From: CAVXGU01 sp963761615
Lineage (GTDB): Bacteria; Acidobacteriota; Vicinamibacteria; Vicinamibacterales; CAVVIG01
Assembly: GCA_963761615.1 (NCBI GenBank)
Contig: CAVXGU010000004.1
Span: 558,001 to 622,000 of the forward strand
DNA length: 64,000 nucleotides
Direction of reading: 5' to 3'
Both the position numbers and the translations under genes were made by a program. The notes beneath the pieces are model-generated. The model saw nothing but the letters and a program-made list of their open reading frames with translations. It was not told where the DNA came from and searched no databases. Positions 28,409 through 37,754 of the stretch are shown here, one piece after another. Positions within the stretch are counted from its first letter, which is position 1; each line of letters opens with the position of its first letter.

Positions 28409-31033
28409 ATGTGCCCCTTGCGGCGACGGGCCGCGCTCCCGTGCGTCGGTCTGGCGCTCGTCGCGTGCCTTCTTGCCCGTCCGGTCCTCGCGCAGCGGCT
28501 CCCGACGACCGTCGTCCCTTCGCACTACGACCTCGCCCTGTCGGTCGATCTGCAACACGAGCGGTTCGACGGCGACGAGACGATTCAGGTGGACGTCCGT
28601 GAGCCGGGCGCGTCCATCGTTCTCAACGCCAACGGCCTCGACTTTCACGAGGTGACGATCGACACCGGCGCCGGGCCGCGGCCGGCGACGGTGACGCTCG
28701 ACCGGACGCGTCAGACGGCGACGCTGACCCCGCCCGGCGCGGTGCCGCAGGGGCCGGCGACGATTCGGATCCGGTACGGCGCGCCGCTCGACCACGACCT
28801 CCGCGGCTTCTACGTGAGCAGGGGCAACGGCCGCACCTACGCGGTGACGCAGTTCGAGTCGACCGACGCCCGCCGCGCGTTTCCCTGCTTCGACGAGCCG
28901 GCGTTCAAGGCGACCTTCTCCCTGTCGGTCGCGATCGACGCCGGCGACACGGCGATCTCGAACGGCCGGGTGGTCTCGGACACGCCCGGCCCCGGTCGGG
29001 GCCGGCACACGATCCGGTTCTCGACCTCGCCGAAGATGTCCTCCTATCTCGTGGCGATGGCCGTCGGCGACTTCGCGTGCCGCGCCGGCACGGCCGACGG
29101 GATCCCGGTCCGCGTGTGCGCGCCGCCGGACAAGCGGGATCTGACCGCCCTGGCGCTCGAGGACGCCGAGCACATCCTCTCGTTCTACGACTCGTACTTC
29201 ACGATCAAGTACCCGTACGGCAAGCTCGACCTCCTCGCCGTGCCGGACTTCGCCGCAGGCGCCATGGAGAACACGGGGGCCATCTTCTTCCGGGAGACCG
29301 AACTGCTCGCCGACGCGAAGACGGCGTCGGTCGGCGTCCAGGAGGGCATCGCGTCGACGGTGGCGCACGAGATGGCCCACCAGTGGTTCGGCGATCTCGT
29401 CACGATGGCGTGGTGGAACGACATCTGGCTGAACGAAGGCTTCGCGACGTGGATGGCCAACCATCCGCTCGCGGCGTGGAAGCCGGAGTGGAACGTCCCG
29501 GTGGACGAGGAAGACGAAGACCAGGAGGCGCTGGGCCTGGACGCTCTCGGATCCACGCGGCCGGTGAGTGCCGAGGTGAGCACGCCGGCCCAGATCGAGG
29601 CCGCGTTCGACCAGACCATCTACGTCAAGGGCGCCGCGATCCTGCGCATGGTCGAGAGCTACGTGGGGCCGGACACCTTCCGCCAGGGCGTCAACGCGTA
29701 CCTGGAGGCGCACGCCTACGGCAACGCGACGTCCGCCGACTTCTGGAACGCGATTGCCGGCGCCTCCGGCAAGCCGGTCGACGGCATCTTCCGAAGCTTT
29801 CTCACCCAGCCCGGCGCCCCGCTCGTCGGCGTGTCGTCCCGCTGCCGGGACGGCCGGATGCAGGTGACCCTCGAACAGCGCCGGTACGGCGCGGCGGCGG
29901 GCGGCGGCGCGGACGAGCTGTGGCAGATTCCGGTGTGCCTGCGCCGCGACGGCCAGACGGGCGCGTCGTGCCGTCTCCTGTCCCGCCCCTCCCTCACGGT
30001 GGACGCCGGGGCCGGCTGCGACGCGTGGCTGCTGGCGAACGCGGGCGGGCAGGGGTACTACCGGACGGCGTACGCGCCGGAGATGCTGCAGGCCCTCACG
30101 CCCGTCGTGGAGACCAGGTTGACCGGGCCCGAACGCCTGTCCCTCGTGGCCGACGAGTGGGCGCTCGTGCGGTCGGGGATGCAGAGCGCGGGCGCCTACC
30201 TCGGCCTCGCGTCCGGATATGCCCGCGAGCCGCTGTCGGGCGTGCTCGACGAGGTGATGGGCCGCCTCGGGTTCATCGAGCAGTACCTGACGACGGACGC
30301 CACGCGGTCGTCGCTTTCGGCGGTCATCCGGTCGACGTGGGGGCCCGTGCTCGACGATCTCGGCTTCGTCGCGCGTGCGGGAGACAGCGACGAGACGCGG
30401 TCCCTTCGGGCGGTCGTGATCGGCATCCTCGGCGGGCCCGGAGGCGACGACGAGGTCGCGACCCGGGCACGGGCGGCGCTCGACCGGGCGCTGTCCGGCG
30501 GCGCGCCGCTCGAACCCGAGCTGGCATCGGTCGAAGTGTCGGTGGCGGCGTCCCGCGGCGACGAGGCGCTGTTCGACAAGCTCGCGATCACGGCGGCGAG
30601 CTCGAAGGATCCCGAGGATCATTACCGCTACCTGTACGCGCTGACCCGGTTCCGCGACCCCGCGCTGATCGATCGGGCGCTCGACCGCGTCCTCACCCCG
30701 GATATCCGCGACCAGGACGCCTGGCTGTATCTCGCACGCTTCTTCCAGAACCCGGCCGCACGGGCGCGCGCGTGGGCCTTCGCGAAGGAGCACTGGACCC
30801 GGCTCGAGCCCAGACTGCACGTCGCGGAAGCCGCCGCCGGCTTCATCGGATCGCTCGGCTCCTTCTGCGACGCCGGCACCCGCCGCGACATCCAGTCGTT
30901 CTTCGCGGCGCATCCGCAGCCGGTCGCGGAGAAAGCGCTCGGCCAGACGCTGGAGCGTATCGACCAGTGCATCGCCCTCGAGGCGCAGCAGACGCCGACG
31001 GTCACGCAGTGGCTCGAGGGGAGAGGGAAGTGA
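28409..31033 (+). CDS. Exported M1 family zinc aminopeptidase
   Basis: An 874-residue metallopeptidase with a signal peptide. The exopeptidase motif GAMEN lies near residue 285, and the zinc site HEMAHQWFGD near residue 320 with the third ligand in NEGFATW. The conserved FPCFDEP and YVKGAAILRM segments are also present. An ERAP1-like C-terminal helical domain follows. It removes N-terminal residues from peptides in the periplasm. Length and motifs are complete. Start ATG 28409; the preceding spacer is a GC-rich simple repeat. Confidence 0.95.
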   Translation: MCPLRRRAALPCVGLALVACLLARPVLAQRLPTTVVPSHYDLALSVDLQHERFDGDETIQVDVREPGASIVLNANGLDFHEVTIDTGAGPRPATVTLDRTRQTATLTPPGAVPQGPATIRIRYGAPLDHDLRGFYVSRGNGRTYAVTQFESTDARRAFPCFDEPAFKATFSLSVAIDAGDTAISNGRVVSDTPGPGRGRHTIRFSTSPKMSSYLVAMAVGDFACRAGTADGIPVRVCAPPDKRDLTALALEDAEHILSFYDSYFTIKYPYGKLDLLAVPDFAAGAMENTGAIFFRETELLADAKTASVGVQEGIASTVAHEMAHQWFGDLVTMAWWNDIWLNEGFATWMANHPLAAWKPEWNVPVDEEDEDQEALGLDALGSTRPVSAEVSTPAQIEAAFDQTIYVKGAAILRMVESYVGPDTFRQGVNAYLEAHAYGNATSADFWNAIAGASGKPVDGIFRSFLTQPGAPLVGVSSRCRDGRMQVTLEQRRYGAAAGGGADELWQIPVCLRRDGQTGASCRLLSRPSLTVDAGAGCDAWLLANAGGQGYYRTAYAPEMLQALTPVVETRLTGPERLSLVADEWALVRSGMQSAGAYLGLASGYAREPLSGVLDEVMGRLGFIEQYLTTDATRSSLSAVIRSTWGPVLDDLGFVARAGDSDETRSLRAVVIGILGGPGGDDEVATRARAALDRALSGGAPLEPELASVEVSVAASRGDEALFDKLAITAASSKDPEDHYRYLYALTRFRDPALIDRALDRVLTPDIRDQDAWLYLARFFQNPAARARAWAFAKEHWTRLEPRLHVAEAAAGFIGSLGSFCDAGTRRDIQSFFAAHPQPVAEKALGQTLERIDQCIALEAQQTPTVTQWLEGRGK

Positions 31034-31035
31034 GA

Positions 31036-31100
31036 CGGGGGAGAGAACCTAGAGAACCCCGAGAACCTTGAGAACCCCGAGAACCCCGAGAAGCCCGAGA
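31036..31100. repeat. GAGAACCCC/GAGAACCTT tandem repeat
   Basis: Five to six imperfect 9-10-bp units (GAGAACCTA, GAGAACCCC, GAGAACCTT, GAGAAGCCC) lie between the M1 peptidase stop and the phosphofructokinase start, and reach to within a few bases of the ATG. Confidence 0.65.
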
Positions 31101-31105
31101 CTCGC

Positions 31106-32440
31106 ATGGAACACCACAAGAACCTCGCCATCCTGGTGGGCGGAGGGCCCGCGCCAGGGATCAACAGCGTCATCGGCGCCGCGACGATCCGCGCGTGCCT
31201 GGAAGGGCTGGACGTGCTCGGCCTCCGCGACGGCTTCGAGTGGGTCATGCGGGGCGACATCGAGCACGTGACGCCGCTGACCATCGACGCCGTGAGCCGG
31301 ATCCACTTCCGCGGCGGCTCGCACATCGGGATCTCGCGCGCGAATCCGACGACGAAGCCCGAGTATCTGGAGGCCACGATCACGTCGCTGCTGCGGCTGA
31401 ACGTCTCGCAGCTCATCACGATCGGCGGCGACGACACCGCCTACTCGGCGATGATGCTCGAACGCCATGCCCACGGGCGCCTGCGCGTGGTCCACGTGCC
31501 GAAGACCATCGACAACGACCTCGAGCTGCCGTCGCACATCGACACCTTCGGGTTTCAGACCGCCCGGCACGTCGGCGTGGAGATCGTGAAGAACCTCATG
31601 GTCGACGCGAAGACGACCTCCCGCTGGTACTTCGTGATCGCGATGGGGCGCAAGGCGGGGCACCTGGCGCTCGGGATCGGCAAGGCCGCGGGCGCGACGC
31701 TGACGCTCATCAACGAGGAGTTCCCGCGTCCGCTCCGGCTGAAGACGATCGTCGACACCCTCGTCGGCGCGATCATCAAGCGCCTGAGCTACGGCCGGCG
31801 CGACGGCGTGGCGATCATCGCCGAGGGCGTCGTCCTGGACGTGGCCACCGAGGATCTCGAGGGCCTGCGTGACGTCGAGCGCGACGCGCACGGCAACCTC
31901 CGGATCGCCGAGGTCAATCTGGGCGAGATCATCAAGGCCCAGGTGCAGCAGCGCCTCAGGAGCTTCGGGATCAAGACGACCGTCGTGGCGAAGAACATCG
32001 GGTACGAGCTGCGCTGCGCCGACCCGGTGCCGTTCGACATGGAGTACACGCGGGATCTCGGCTACTGCGCCGCGAAGTACCTCATCGCCGGCGGCAACGC
32101 CGCGATGGTGTCGCTCGACGGCGGGCACTTCGTGCCGGTGCCCTTCGAGAAGCTCATCGACGCCGAGACCGGGCGCGCGCGCGTCCGCCTGGTGAACGTG
32201 GCCTCGACCCGCTACGCCATCGCGCGGCGCTACATGATCCGCCTGCGCCGCGACGACTTCGAAGACCCGCACGAGCTCGCCAAGCTCGCCGCGGTCGCGG
32301 GGGTCCCCCTCGAGGAGTTCCAGCGACAGTTCGAATACCTCGCCGGGTTCGAGCCCCCACCCCTCGTGATGGATGAGCACGGCGAGAAGCTCGGCGATCA
32401 GGAACTGAGGAACGAAGCGACGAAGAACCTGAGGAACTGA
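31106..32440 (+). CDS. 6-phosphofructokinase, predicted pyrophosphate-dependent
   Basis: A 444-residue PFK. The N-terminal phosphate loop GGGPAPGIN, the catalytic PKTIDND (near residue 132) and the GFQTARHVGVEI and MGRKAGHLALG blocks are present. Two residues decide the phosphoryl donor in this family. ATP enzymes have GGDGS and a Gly before TIDND; PPi enzymes have GGDD and Lys. Here they read GGDDTAYS (near residue 107) and PKTIDND, so PPi is the expected donor and the step should be reversible. The last dozen residues (ELRNEATKNLRN) are encoded by simple intergenic repeat and are not family sequence. Confidence 0.92.
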   Translation: MEHHKNLAILVGGGPAPGINSVIGAATIRACLEGLDVLGLRDGFEWVMRGDIEHVTPLTIDAVSRIHFRGGSHIGISRANPTTKPEYLEATITSLLRLNVSQLITIGGDDTAYSAMMLERHAHGRLRVVHVPKTIDNDLELPSHIDTFGFQTARHVGVEIVKNLMVDAKTTSRWYFVIAMGRKAGHLALGIGKAAGATLTLINEEFPRPLRLKTIVDTLVGAIIKRLSYGRRDGVAIIAEGVVLDVATEDLEGLRDVERDAHGNLRIAEVNLGEIIKAQVQQRLRSFGIKTTVVAKNIGYELRCADPVPFDMEYTRDLGYCAAKYLIAGGNAAMVSLDGGHFVPVPFEKLIDAETGRARVRLVNVASTRYAIARRYMIRLRRDDFEDPHELAKLAAVAGVPLEEFQRQFEYLAGFEPPPLVMDEHGEKLGDQELRNEATKNLRN

Positions 32441-32476
32441 GGGACGCTCCCCCGCCTCCCGCGCGTCACGACGCCG

Positions 32477-32569
32477 TCACTTCACCGCGACCGTCACCCT
32501 GACGGTGATCGGCACTTCCGCCGCGGCGCAGTCGAGGAGCGTCGGACTGAATTGCCATTGACGTGAGGC
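32477..32569 (-). pseudogene. Remnant of a TonB C-terminal domain
   Basis: Thirty codons before the TGA at 32477 read RQWQFSPTLLD followed by EVPITVRVTVAVK. This matches the last strand-loop-strand of energy-transducer TonB domains (consensus like VRxWxFxPxxLxGxPVPVxxTVTVNF). The frame cannot be followed upstream into a full gene and hypE ends 31 bases away. I read it as a decayed gene end left between convergent genes. Confidence 0.55.
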
Positions 32570-32599
32570 GCGGAGGAGTCGGGCGCCTGGGCGCGGCGG

Positions 32600-33664
32600 T
32601 CAGCAGATTCTCGGCAGCTGTTCGCCCGTCAGCATGTCCACGATCCGCGTGGCGCCGATGCGGCTCGTCATCGTGACCAGGCCCGTCGTCTCGGCGCCGA
32701 CGGCGCCGATCACCGCGGCGTCCGGACAGCGGGAATCGCGCCGGAGGCGCTCGACGGTCCGGCCGGCGTCGGCGGCCGCCACGAAGGCGACGAACCGGCC
32801 CTCGTTGGCGACGTAGAGGGGATCGAAGCCGAGGATCTCGCAGGCGCCGCGCACGTCCTCGCGCACGGGAATCCGGCGCTCCTCGACGTGGATCGACCGG
32901 CCGGACGCCTCCGCGATCTCGGCGAGGGCGCTCGCGAGGCCCCCGCGCGTCAGGTCGCGCAGGCAGTGCACCTCGATCCCGTCCTCGAAGAGGGCCATCA
33001 CCGGCTCCACCAGCGGCGCACAGTCGCTCTCGATGGACGACTCGAACTCGAGGTTCTCGCGCACCGCCATGATCGCCATGCCGTGGCGCCCGAGGTCGCC
33101 GCTCACGATCACGGCGTCGCCGTCGCGCACGCGCGCCGGCGACACGGGCGCCGGCGCCACGACGATGCCGATGCCGGCGGTGTTGACGAAGATGCCGTCG
33201 CCCTTGCCCCGATCGACCACCTTCGTGTCGCCGGTCACCAGCTCGACGCCGGCCTCCGCGGCGGCCCGCTGCATCGACTGGACGACCCGCCAGAGCGTCT
33301 CCATCGGCAGGCCCTCCTCGAGGATGAAGCCGGCGCTCAGGAATCGCGCCCGGGCGCCGCACATCGCCAGGTCGTTCACCGTGCCGTTGACGGCGAGCGC
33401 GCCGATGTCTCCGCCCGGAAAGAACAGCGGGCGGACCACGTACGAGTCGGTCGTGAACGCGAGGCGTCCGCCGCCGACGTCGAAGACGGCGCCGTCGTGG
33501 CGCGTCTCGAGACGCGTCGTGAAGGCCGGCAGGAACATCTGCTCGATGAGCTGGTGCATCAGATGTCCGCCGCCGCCGTGGGCGAGGAGCACGTGCGGGT
33601 AGCGCGCGATCGGGATCGGGCAGGAGAACCCGGCCGCCTCGTCCTTCGAGCGTTCAGGCGCCAT
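32600..33664 (-). CDS. hypE: Hydrogenase maturation protein HypE (carbamoyl dehydratase)
   Basis: A 354-residue PurM-like ATPase that dehydrates the thiocarbamate on its C-terminal Cys to thiocyanate, the source of CN ligands for the NiFe site. The chain ends in PRIC, the obligatory terminal Cys. Core blocks are AHGGGGHLM, FTTDSYVVRPLFFPGGDIG, VNDLAMCGA, GDTKVVDRGKGDG, SGDLGRHG and LRDLTRGGLA. The start ATG 33664 overlaps hypD by 11 bases. It is the last gene of the hydrogenase operon. Confidence 0.96.
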   Translation of the reverse strand: MAPERSKDEAAGFSCPIPIARYPHVLLAHGGGGHLMHQLIEQMFLPAFTTRLETRHDGAVFDVGGGRLAFTTDSYVVRPLFFPGGDIGALAVNGTVNDLAMCGARARFLSAGFILEEGLPMETLWRVVQSMQRAAAEAGVELVTGDTKVVDRGKGDGIFVNTAGIGIVVAPAPVSPARVRDGDAVIVSGDLGRHGMAIMAVRENLEFESSIESDCAPLVEPVMALFEDGIEVHCLRDLTRGGLASALAEIAEASGRSIHVEERRIPVREDVRGACEILGFDPLYVANEGRFVAFVAAADAGRTVERLRRDSRCPDAAVIGAVGAETTGLVTMTSRIGATRIVDMLTGEQLPRIC

Positions 33665-34766
33665 GGACCCGCTCGTGCGCCTGCAGGCGGCGATAGCGGT
33701 AGTACGCGGCGCAGGCACCCTCCGACGAGACCATCGTCGCGCCGAGCGGATGCTCCGGTGTGCAGCGCGTGCCGAAGGCCGGGCAGTCGTGCGGCTTCGT
33801 CAGGCCCTGGAGCACGAGGCCGCTGATGCACTCGCTGGGCTCGTCCTCGGTGAGCTCGGCGACGCCGAACCGGCTCTCGGCGTCGTACGCGGCGTAGCGA
33901 TCGGTCAGCGCGAGGCCGCTCTGCGGGATCTCGCCCACGCCGCGCCACTTGCGCGGCACGATCCGGAACACCTCGCGCACGAGACGCTGCGCCGGCCGGT
34001 TGCCGTCCCGGCTGACCGCCCGCGCGTACTGGTTCTCGACTTCCGCGCGCCCGTCCTCGAGCTGCTTCACGCACAGGTAGACGCCCTGCAGCAGGTCCAC
34101 CGGCTCGAACCCGGTCACCACGATCGGCACGCGATAGCGGCGTGCGATCGGCTCGTACTCCGTGTAGCCCATGACCGTGCAGACGTGTCCGGCCGCGAGG
34201 AACCCCTGCACGCGGTTGTTGGGCGAGGAGAGGATCGCCTCCATGGCCGGCGGCACGAGGACGTGCGAGACGAGCAGCGAGAAGTTCGTGACGCCCTGGG
34301 CATCCGCCTGATAGACCGCCATCGCGTTGGCCGGTGCGGTCGTCTCGAAGCCGACGGCGAAGAAGACGACCTCGCGGGACGGATGCGCGCGGGCGATGGC
34401 GACGGCGTCGAGCGGCGAGTAGACGATCCGGACGTCGCCGCCCCCGGCCTTGACCGAGAGCAGATCGCGCGTCCGCCCGGGCACGCGCAGCATGTCGCCG
34501 AACGAGCAGAAGATCACGCCGGGCCGCGAGGCGATCTCGATCGCTTTCTCGATCAGCTCGAGCGGGGTGACGCACACGGGACAACCCGGACCGTGCACGA
34601 GCGTGATGCCGTCGGGCAGCAGGTCGTCGACGCCGAACTTGACGATCGAGTGCGTCTGGCCGCCGCAGACCTCCATCAGCGTCCAGGGGCGCGTGGTGAT
34701 CCTCGCCAGCGCCCGGGAGAAGGCGCCCGCCGCGTCGGCGTCGCGGTATTCGTCGATGTACTTCAT
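33654..34766 (-). CDS. hypD: Hydrogenase formation protein HypD
   Basis: A 370-residue 4Fe-4S scaffold on which the Fe(CN)2CO unit is assembled with HypC. Conserved motifs: MEVCGGQTHSI, HGPGCPVCVTP, FETTAPANA, GFEPVDLLQG. The C-terminal cluster Cys are in SECISGLVLQG, HDCPAFGTRCTP and GACAAYYRY. The start overlaps the hypC stop (ATGA). The length is typical. Confidence 0.96.
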   Translation of the reverse strand: MKYIDEYRDADAAGAFSRALARITTRPWTLMEVCGGQTHSIVKFGVDDLLPDGITLVHGPGCPVCVTPLELIEKAIEIASRPGVIFCSFGDMLRVPGRTRDLLSVKAGGGDVRIVYSPLDAVAIARAHPSREVVFFAVGFETTAPANAMAVYQADAQGVTNFSLLVSHVLVPPAMEAILSSPNNRVQGFLAAGHVCTVMGYTEYEPIARRYRVPIVVTGFEPVDLLQGVYLCVKQLEDGRAEVENQYARAVSRDGNRPAQRLVREVFRIVPRKWRGVGEIPQSGLALTDRYAAYDAESRFGVAELTEDEPSECISGLVLQGLTKPHDCPAFGTRCTPEHPLGATMVSSEGACAAYYRYRRLQAHERVHGA

Positions 34767-35023
34767 GACGCGTCTCCGTCGACGTCGAGCTCGGCGAGCT
34801 CGCCCATCTCCCGGAGATAGTCGAACACCTGATGCGCCTCGGCTTCGTCGATCGTGTTGATCGCGAAGCCGACGTGCACCAGCACGTAGTCGCCGACCCG
34901 GGCGTCGGGCACGTACGCCAGGTTCACCTGCTTGACGATGCCCGAGAAGTCCACGCGTCCCGTGCGCAGCAGCGGGTCGTCACCCTGGATGCTCACGATC
35001 TTCCCGGGAACGGCTAGGCACAT
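34763..35023 (-). CDS. hypC: Hydrogenase assembly chaperone HypC/HybG
   Basis: An 86-residue chaperone. It begins MCLAVPGKIV, whose Cys2 binds the iron centre after Met removal. The central VDFSGIVKQVNLAYVPDARVGDYVLVHVGFAI is the standard fold and NTIDEAEA follows. It is separated from upstream hypF by 385 bp of repeats, unlike the tight spacing elsewhere in the operon, yet remains coupled to hypD. Confidence 0.95.
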   Translation of the reverse strand: MCLAVPGKIVSIQGDDPLLRTGRVDFSGIVKQVNLAYVPDARVGDYVLVHVGFAINTIDEAEAHQVFDYLREMGELAELDVDGDAS

Positions 35024-35045
35024 GATGGCCTCGCATTCATCACTG

Positions 35046-35246
35046 GCGGCGGGGCCCCACCCCCGCCGCGAACTGACGCCGATGCTCGCCCTCGGATTCG
35101 CAGGTCCTCGGGCTCGCCTGGCCGCAGGCGCCGGCTTCTCTCACGGGCGGCGGGGCCGCGCCCCCGCCGCGAACTGACGTCGATGCTCGCCCTCGGATTC
35201 GCAGGTCCTCGGGCTCGCCTGGCCGCAGGCGCCGGCTTTTCTCCCC
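35046..35246. repeat. Two tandem copies of a 101-bp GC-rich repeat
   Basis: Copy 1 starts near 35046 and copy 2 near 35147. Landmarks such as AACTGACG occur at 35071 and 35172, an exact 101-bp period with only a few substitutions. Each unit holds a strong GC hairpin (GGCGGCGGGGC facing CCCCGCCGC) and a second palindrome CGCCTG-GCCG-CAGGCG. A partial third unit (GGCGGCCGGGTCCC) follows. It lies in the 385-bp spacer between hypF and hypC, which otherwise contains only REP copy C. I see no gene there. Confidence 0.85.
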
Positions 35247-35294
35247 GGCGGCCGGGTCCCGCCCAAGCCCATCAAACCTGTCCACCCGCCCACC

Positions 35295-35412
35295 CTACAG
35301 CGTTTTCGAGATCGATGTCGCCCCGCGATCGGTGTAGCCGCGGACCTTCAGGTCCGCCAATGCGAAGCCGACCTGAAGGTCGGCCGGTACATCCAAACGA
35401 AAACCGCTCTAG
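35295..35412 (+). repeat. REP-like double-palindrome element, copy C
   Basis: Palindromes lie at 35339-35356 and 35366-35383. The CTAG end (35409-35412) supplies the TAG stop of hypF. This copy lies inside an operon and not between convergent genes. Confidence 0.88.
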
Positions 35413-37754
35413 TCAACGCGTCCTGCGCCCCGCGCCGGTACCGCCCATCCTGCCACGACCGCCTGCCCGAGCGCGATGCCGCCGTCGTTGGGCGGCACCC
35501 GCTGGTGCCAGTACGCCCGGAGGCCCGCGCGCTCGAGGCCGCCGATTGTCTGCTCCAGCAGGCAGCGGTTCTGGAAGCAGCCGCCGGTCAGCACGACGCG
35601 AGGAAGCTCCATGCGGCGGGCGACCTCGACGATCGCCGACGCGAGGGTGCGGTGAAAGCGCGACGCGATGACTCCCGTCGCCGCGCCACGTTCACGCTCC
35701 TCGACAATCGCCTCGATCGTCGGCCCCCAGTCGACCACGAGGGGGCCGCCGACGCCTTCGACGAAGCCGACTGGGTACTGGCCGCCCGCCCCTTCATCGA
35801 CGGCGAACTCCAGCGCCATGGCCGCCTGGCCCTCGAAGCTCATGCGATGGCAGAGGCCGCAGAGCGATGCGACCGCGTCGAACAGGCGCCCGGCGCTCGA
35901 GGTGACGGGCGAGTTGAGGCCCTTGGCGAGCATCTGCACGAGCACGCGCCGTTCGGCCTCCTCGAAGGCCGCCACCGGCGCGAGATCGCCGCGCGAGACG
36001 AGCGCGGCGCCGTAGATCGCGTGCAGCAGGCCGAATGCGGTTCGCCTCGGCTCGCGAACCGCGCGCTCGCCGCCCGGCAACCGGAACGGCCGCAGGGTGG
36101 CGACGCGCTCGAATTCCCCGCCGCGCGGCACGAGGAACTCGCCGCCCCAGATCGTGCCGTCGGTGCCGTAGCCGGTCCCGTCCCATGCGACGCCGAGCAC
36201 CGGCGCCTCCAGGTCGTTCTCGGCCATGCAGGCGGCCACGTGCGCGAAGTGATGCTGGACGCGCAGGACCGGCAGCCCCAGCCCCGTTGCGTACCGCGTG
36301 GAGCGGTAATCCGGATGCAGGTCGGCCGCCACCCGGGCGGGCTGAACGCCATAGAGGTCCCGGAACGCGGCGATCGTCCGCTCGAAGGCGTCCGCGGCCT
36401 GCGGCGTCTCGAGGTCGCCGATGTGCTGGCTGAGGAAGAACTGGCGGCCGACGCTGAGGCCGATCGTGTTCTTCAGATGACCGCCGACGGCCAGCGTCGG
36501 CGGCGGCGCGTCCGGCAGCGGGACGGGCAGCGGGGCGTATCCGCGAGCGCGCCGCAGCACCATCTCGCGGCCGCCGAGCACGCGGACGATCGAATCGTCC
36601 ACGTGGCGGACGATCGGCCGGTCATGGACGAGGAAGAGATCCGCGACGCCGCCGAGCCTCGTCAGCGCCTCGCGCTCGTCGGTGCAGATCGGCTCGTCGG
36701 TCAGGTTACCGCTCGTCGCGATGACGGGACGGCCCAGATCGCGCATCAGCAGGTGATGCAGCGGCGTACACGGGAGCATGACGCCGAGCTGCGGGTTGCC
36801 CGGCGCCACCGACGGGGCGATCGTCGTCGGTCCGCGGCGCCGCGCGAGCAGCACGATCGGCGCCTCCGGCGAGCAGAGCAGGCGCGCCTCGAGCGGAGAG
36901 ACGACACACTCGGTCTCGACGCCGTCCAGGCCTGGAAACAACAGGGCGAACGGCTTCTCCTCCCGGTGCTTCCGCGCGCGCAGCCTCCGTACGGCCTCGT
37001 CATCGGCCGCGCCGGCCATCAGGTGAAACCCGCCCAGGCCCTTCACGGCGACGATGGCGCCGCTGGCGATTGCGTCGACCGCACGCCGAAGGGCCTCGTC
37101 ACGCTCCGCGAGCACGTGGCCGGTCCCGTCCCACAGCGCGAGCGAGGGACCGCACGCCCGACAGGCATCCGGCTGGGCGTGGAAGCGCCGATCGCGTGGA
37201 TCGCCGTACTCGCGCGCGCACGCCGGGCACATGGCGAACGCCTTCATCGAGGTCCGCGCCCGGTCGTACGGCAGGCGTTCGACGATCGTGAACCGCGGTC
37301 CGCAGTTCGTGCAGTTGATGAAGGGATAGCGGAACCGGCGGTCGCCGGGGTCGAGCAGCTCGCGCAGGCAGTCGGAACAGGTGGCGATGTCGGGGAGGAC
37401 GAACGCCGACGGCTGCGCGGCCGTCTCGCTCTCGCGAATCTCGAAGCCCGCGTAGCCCGCCGGGTCGAGCAGTGAGCACTCGCGGCTCACCACGACCGCC
37501 CGCGGCGGACGCTCCTCGTCGAGCAGGACGAGAAAGCGATCGACGGTCGGGCGGGTGCCTTCGATCTCGACGAACACGCCGTGCCCCGTGTTCGATACCC
37601 ACCCGCAAAGCCCGAGGTCGGCGGCCAGCCGGTAGACGAACGGACGGAATCCCACCCCCTGGACGGCGCCGTGCACGACGACGCGGGCGCGAACCTCGCC
37701 CGGGGTGGGGCCGGCTGCGCGGGTGGGGCGGGTGGGGCCGGCCGGGGTCTTCAT
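35409..37754 (-). CDS. hypF: Carbamoyltransferase HypF
   Basis: A 781-residue enzyme that makes and transfers the carbamoyl group to HypE. Domains in order: acylphosphatase-like (VHGAVQGVGFRPFVYRLA), two zinc fingers (CSDCLRELLD, CTNCGPRFT; CPACAREY, CRACGPS), a YrdC-like domain (VAVKGLGGFHLMAGA, TSGNLTDEPICTD), and a Kae1-like domain (HHFAHVAACMAEN, GVAWDGTGYGTDGTIWGGEF, GGCFQNRCLLE). The N-terminal 20 residues are a Pro/Thr-rich extension. The start overlaps the hypB stop. The stop codon comes from REP copy C. Confidence 0.96.
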   Translation of the reverse strand: MKTPAGPTRPTRAAGPTPGEVRARVVVHGAVQGVGFRPFVYRLAADLGLCGWVSNTGHGVFVEIEGTRPTVDRFLVLLDEERPPRAVVVSRECSLLDPAGYAGFEIRESETAAQPSAFVLPDIATCSDCLRELLDPGDRRFRYPFINCTNCGPRFTIVERLPYDRARTSMKAFAMCPACAREYGDPRDRRFHAQPDACRACGPSLALWDGTGHVLAERDEALRRAVDAIASGAIVAVKGLGGFHLMAGAADDEAVRRLRARKHREEKPFALLFPGLDGVETECVVSPLEARLLCSPEAPIVLLARRRGPTTIAPSVAPGNPQLGVMLPCTPLHHLLMRDLGRPVIATSGNLTDEPICTDEREALTRLGGVADLFLVHDRPIVRHVDDSIVRVLGGREMVLRRARGYAPLPVPLPDAPPPTLAVGGHLKNTIGLSVGRQFFLSQHIGDLETPQAADAFERTIAAFRDLYGVQPARVAADLHPDYRSTRYATGLGLPVLRVQHHFAHVAACMAENDLEAPVLGVAWDGTGYGTDGTIWGGEFLVPRGGEFERVATLRPFRLPGGERAVREPRRTAFGLLHAIYGAALVSRGDLAPVAAFEEAERRVLVQMLAKGLNSPVTSSAGRLFDAVASLCGLCHRMSFEGQAAMALEFAVDEGAGGQYPVGFVEGVGGPLVVDWGPTIEAIVEERERGAATGVIASRFHRTLASAIVEVARRMELPRVVLTGGCFQNRCLLEQTIGGLERAGLRAYWHQRVPPNDGGIALGQAVVAGWAVPARGAGRVD

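Noticed and set aside
27260..30913. 1217-codon minus-strand open frame across the TPR and M1 peptidase genes
   Set aside because: A GC-rich antisense shadow. The plus strand has HEMAHQWFGD and GAMEN in the correct frame, and the minus frame has no recognisable domain.
35046..35246. The 101-bp tandem repeat as a CRISPR array or integron attC sites
   Set aside because: There are only two full units, with no distinct spacers, and no cas or integrase gene nearby. The inverted arms do not match attC core sites.
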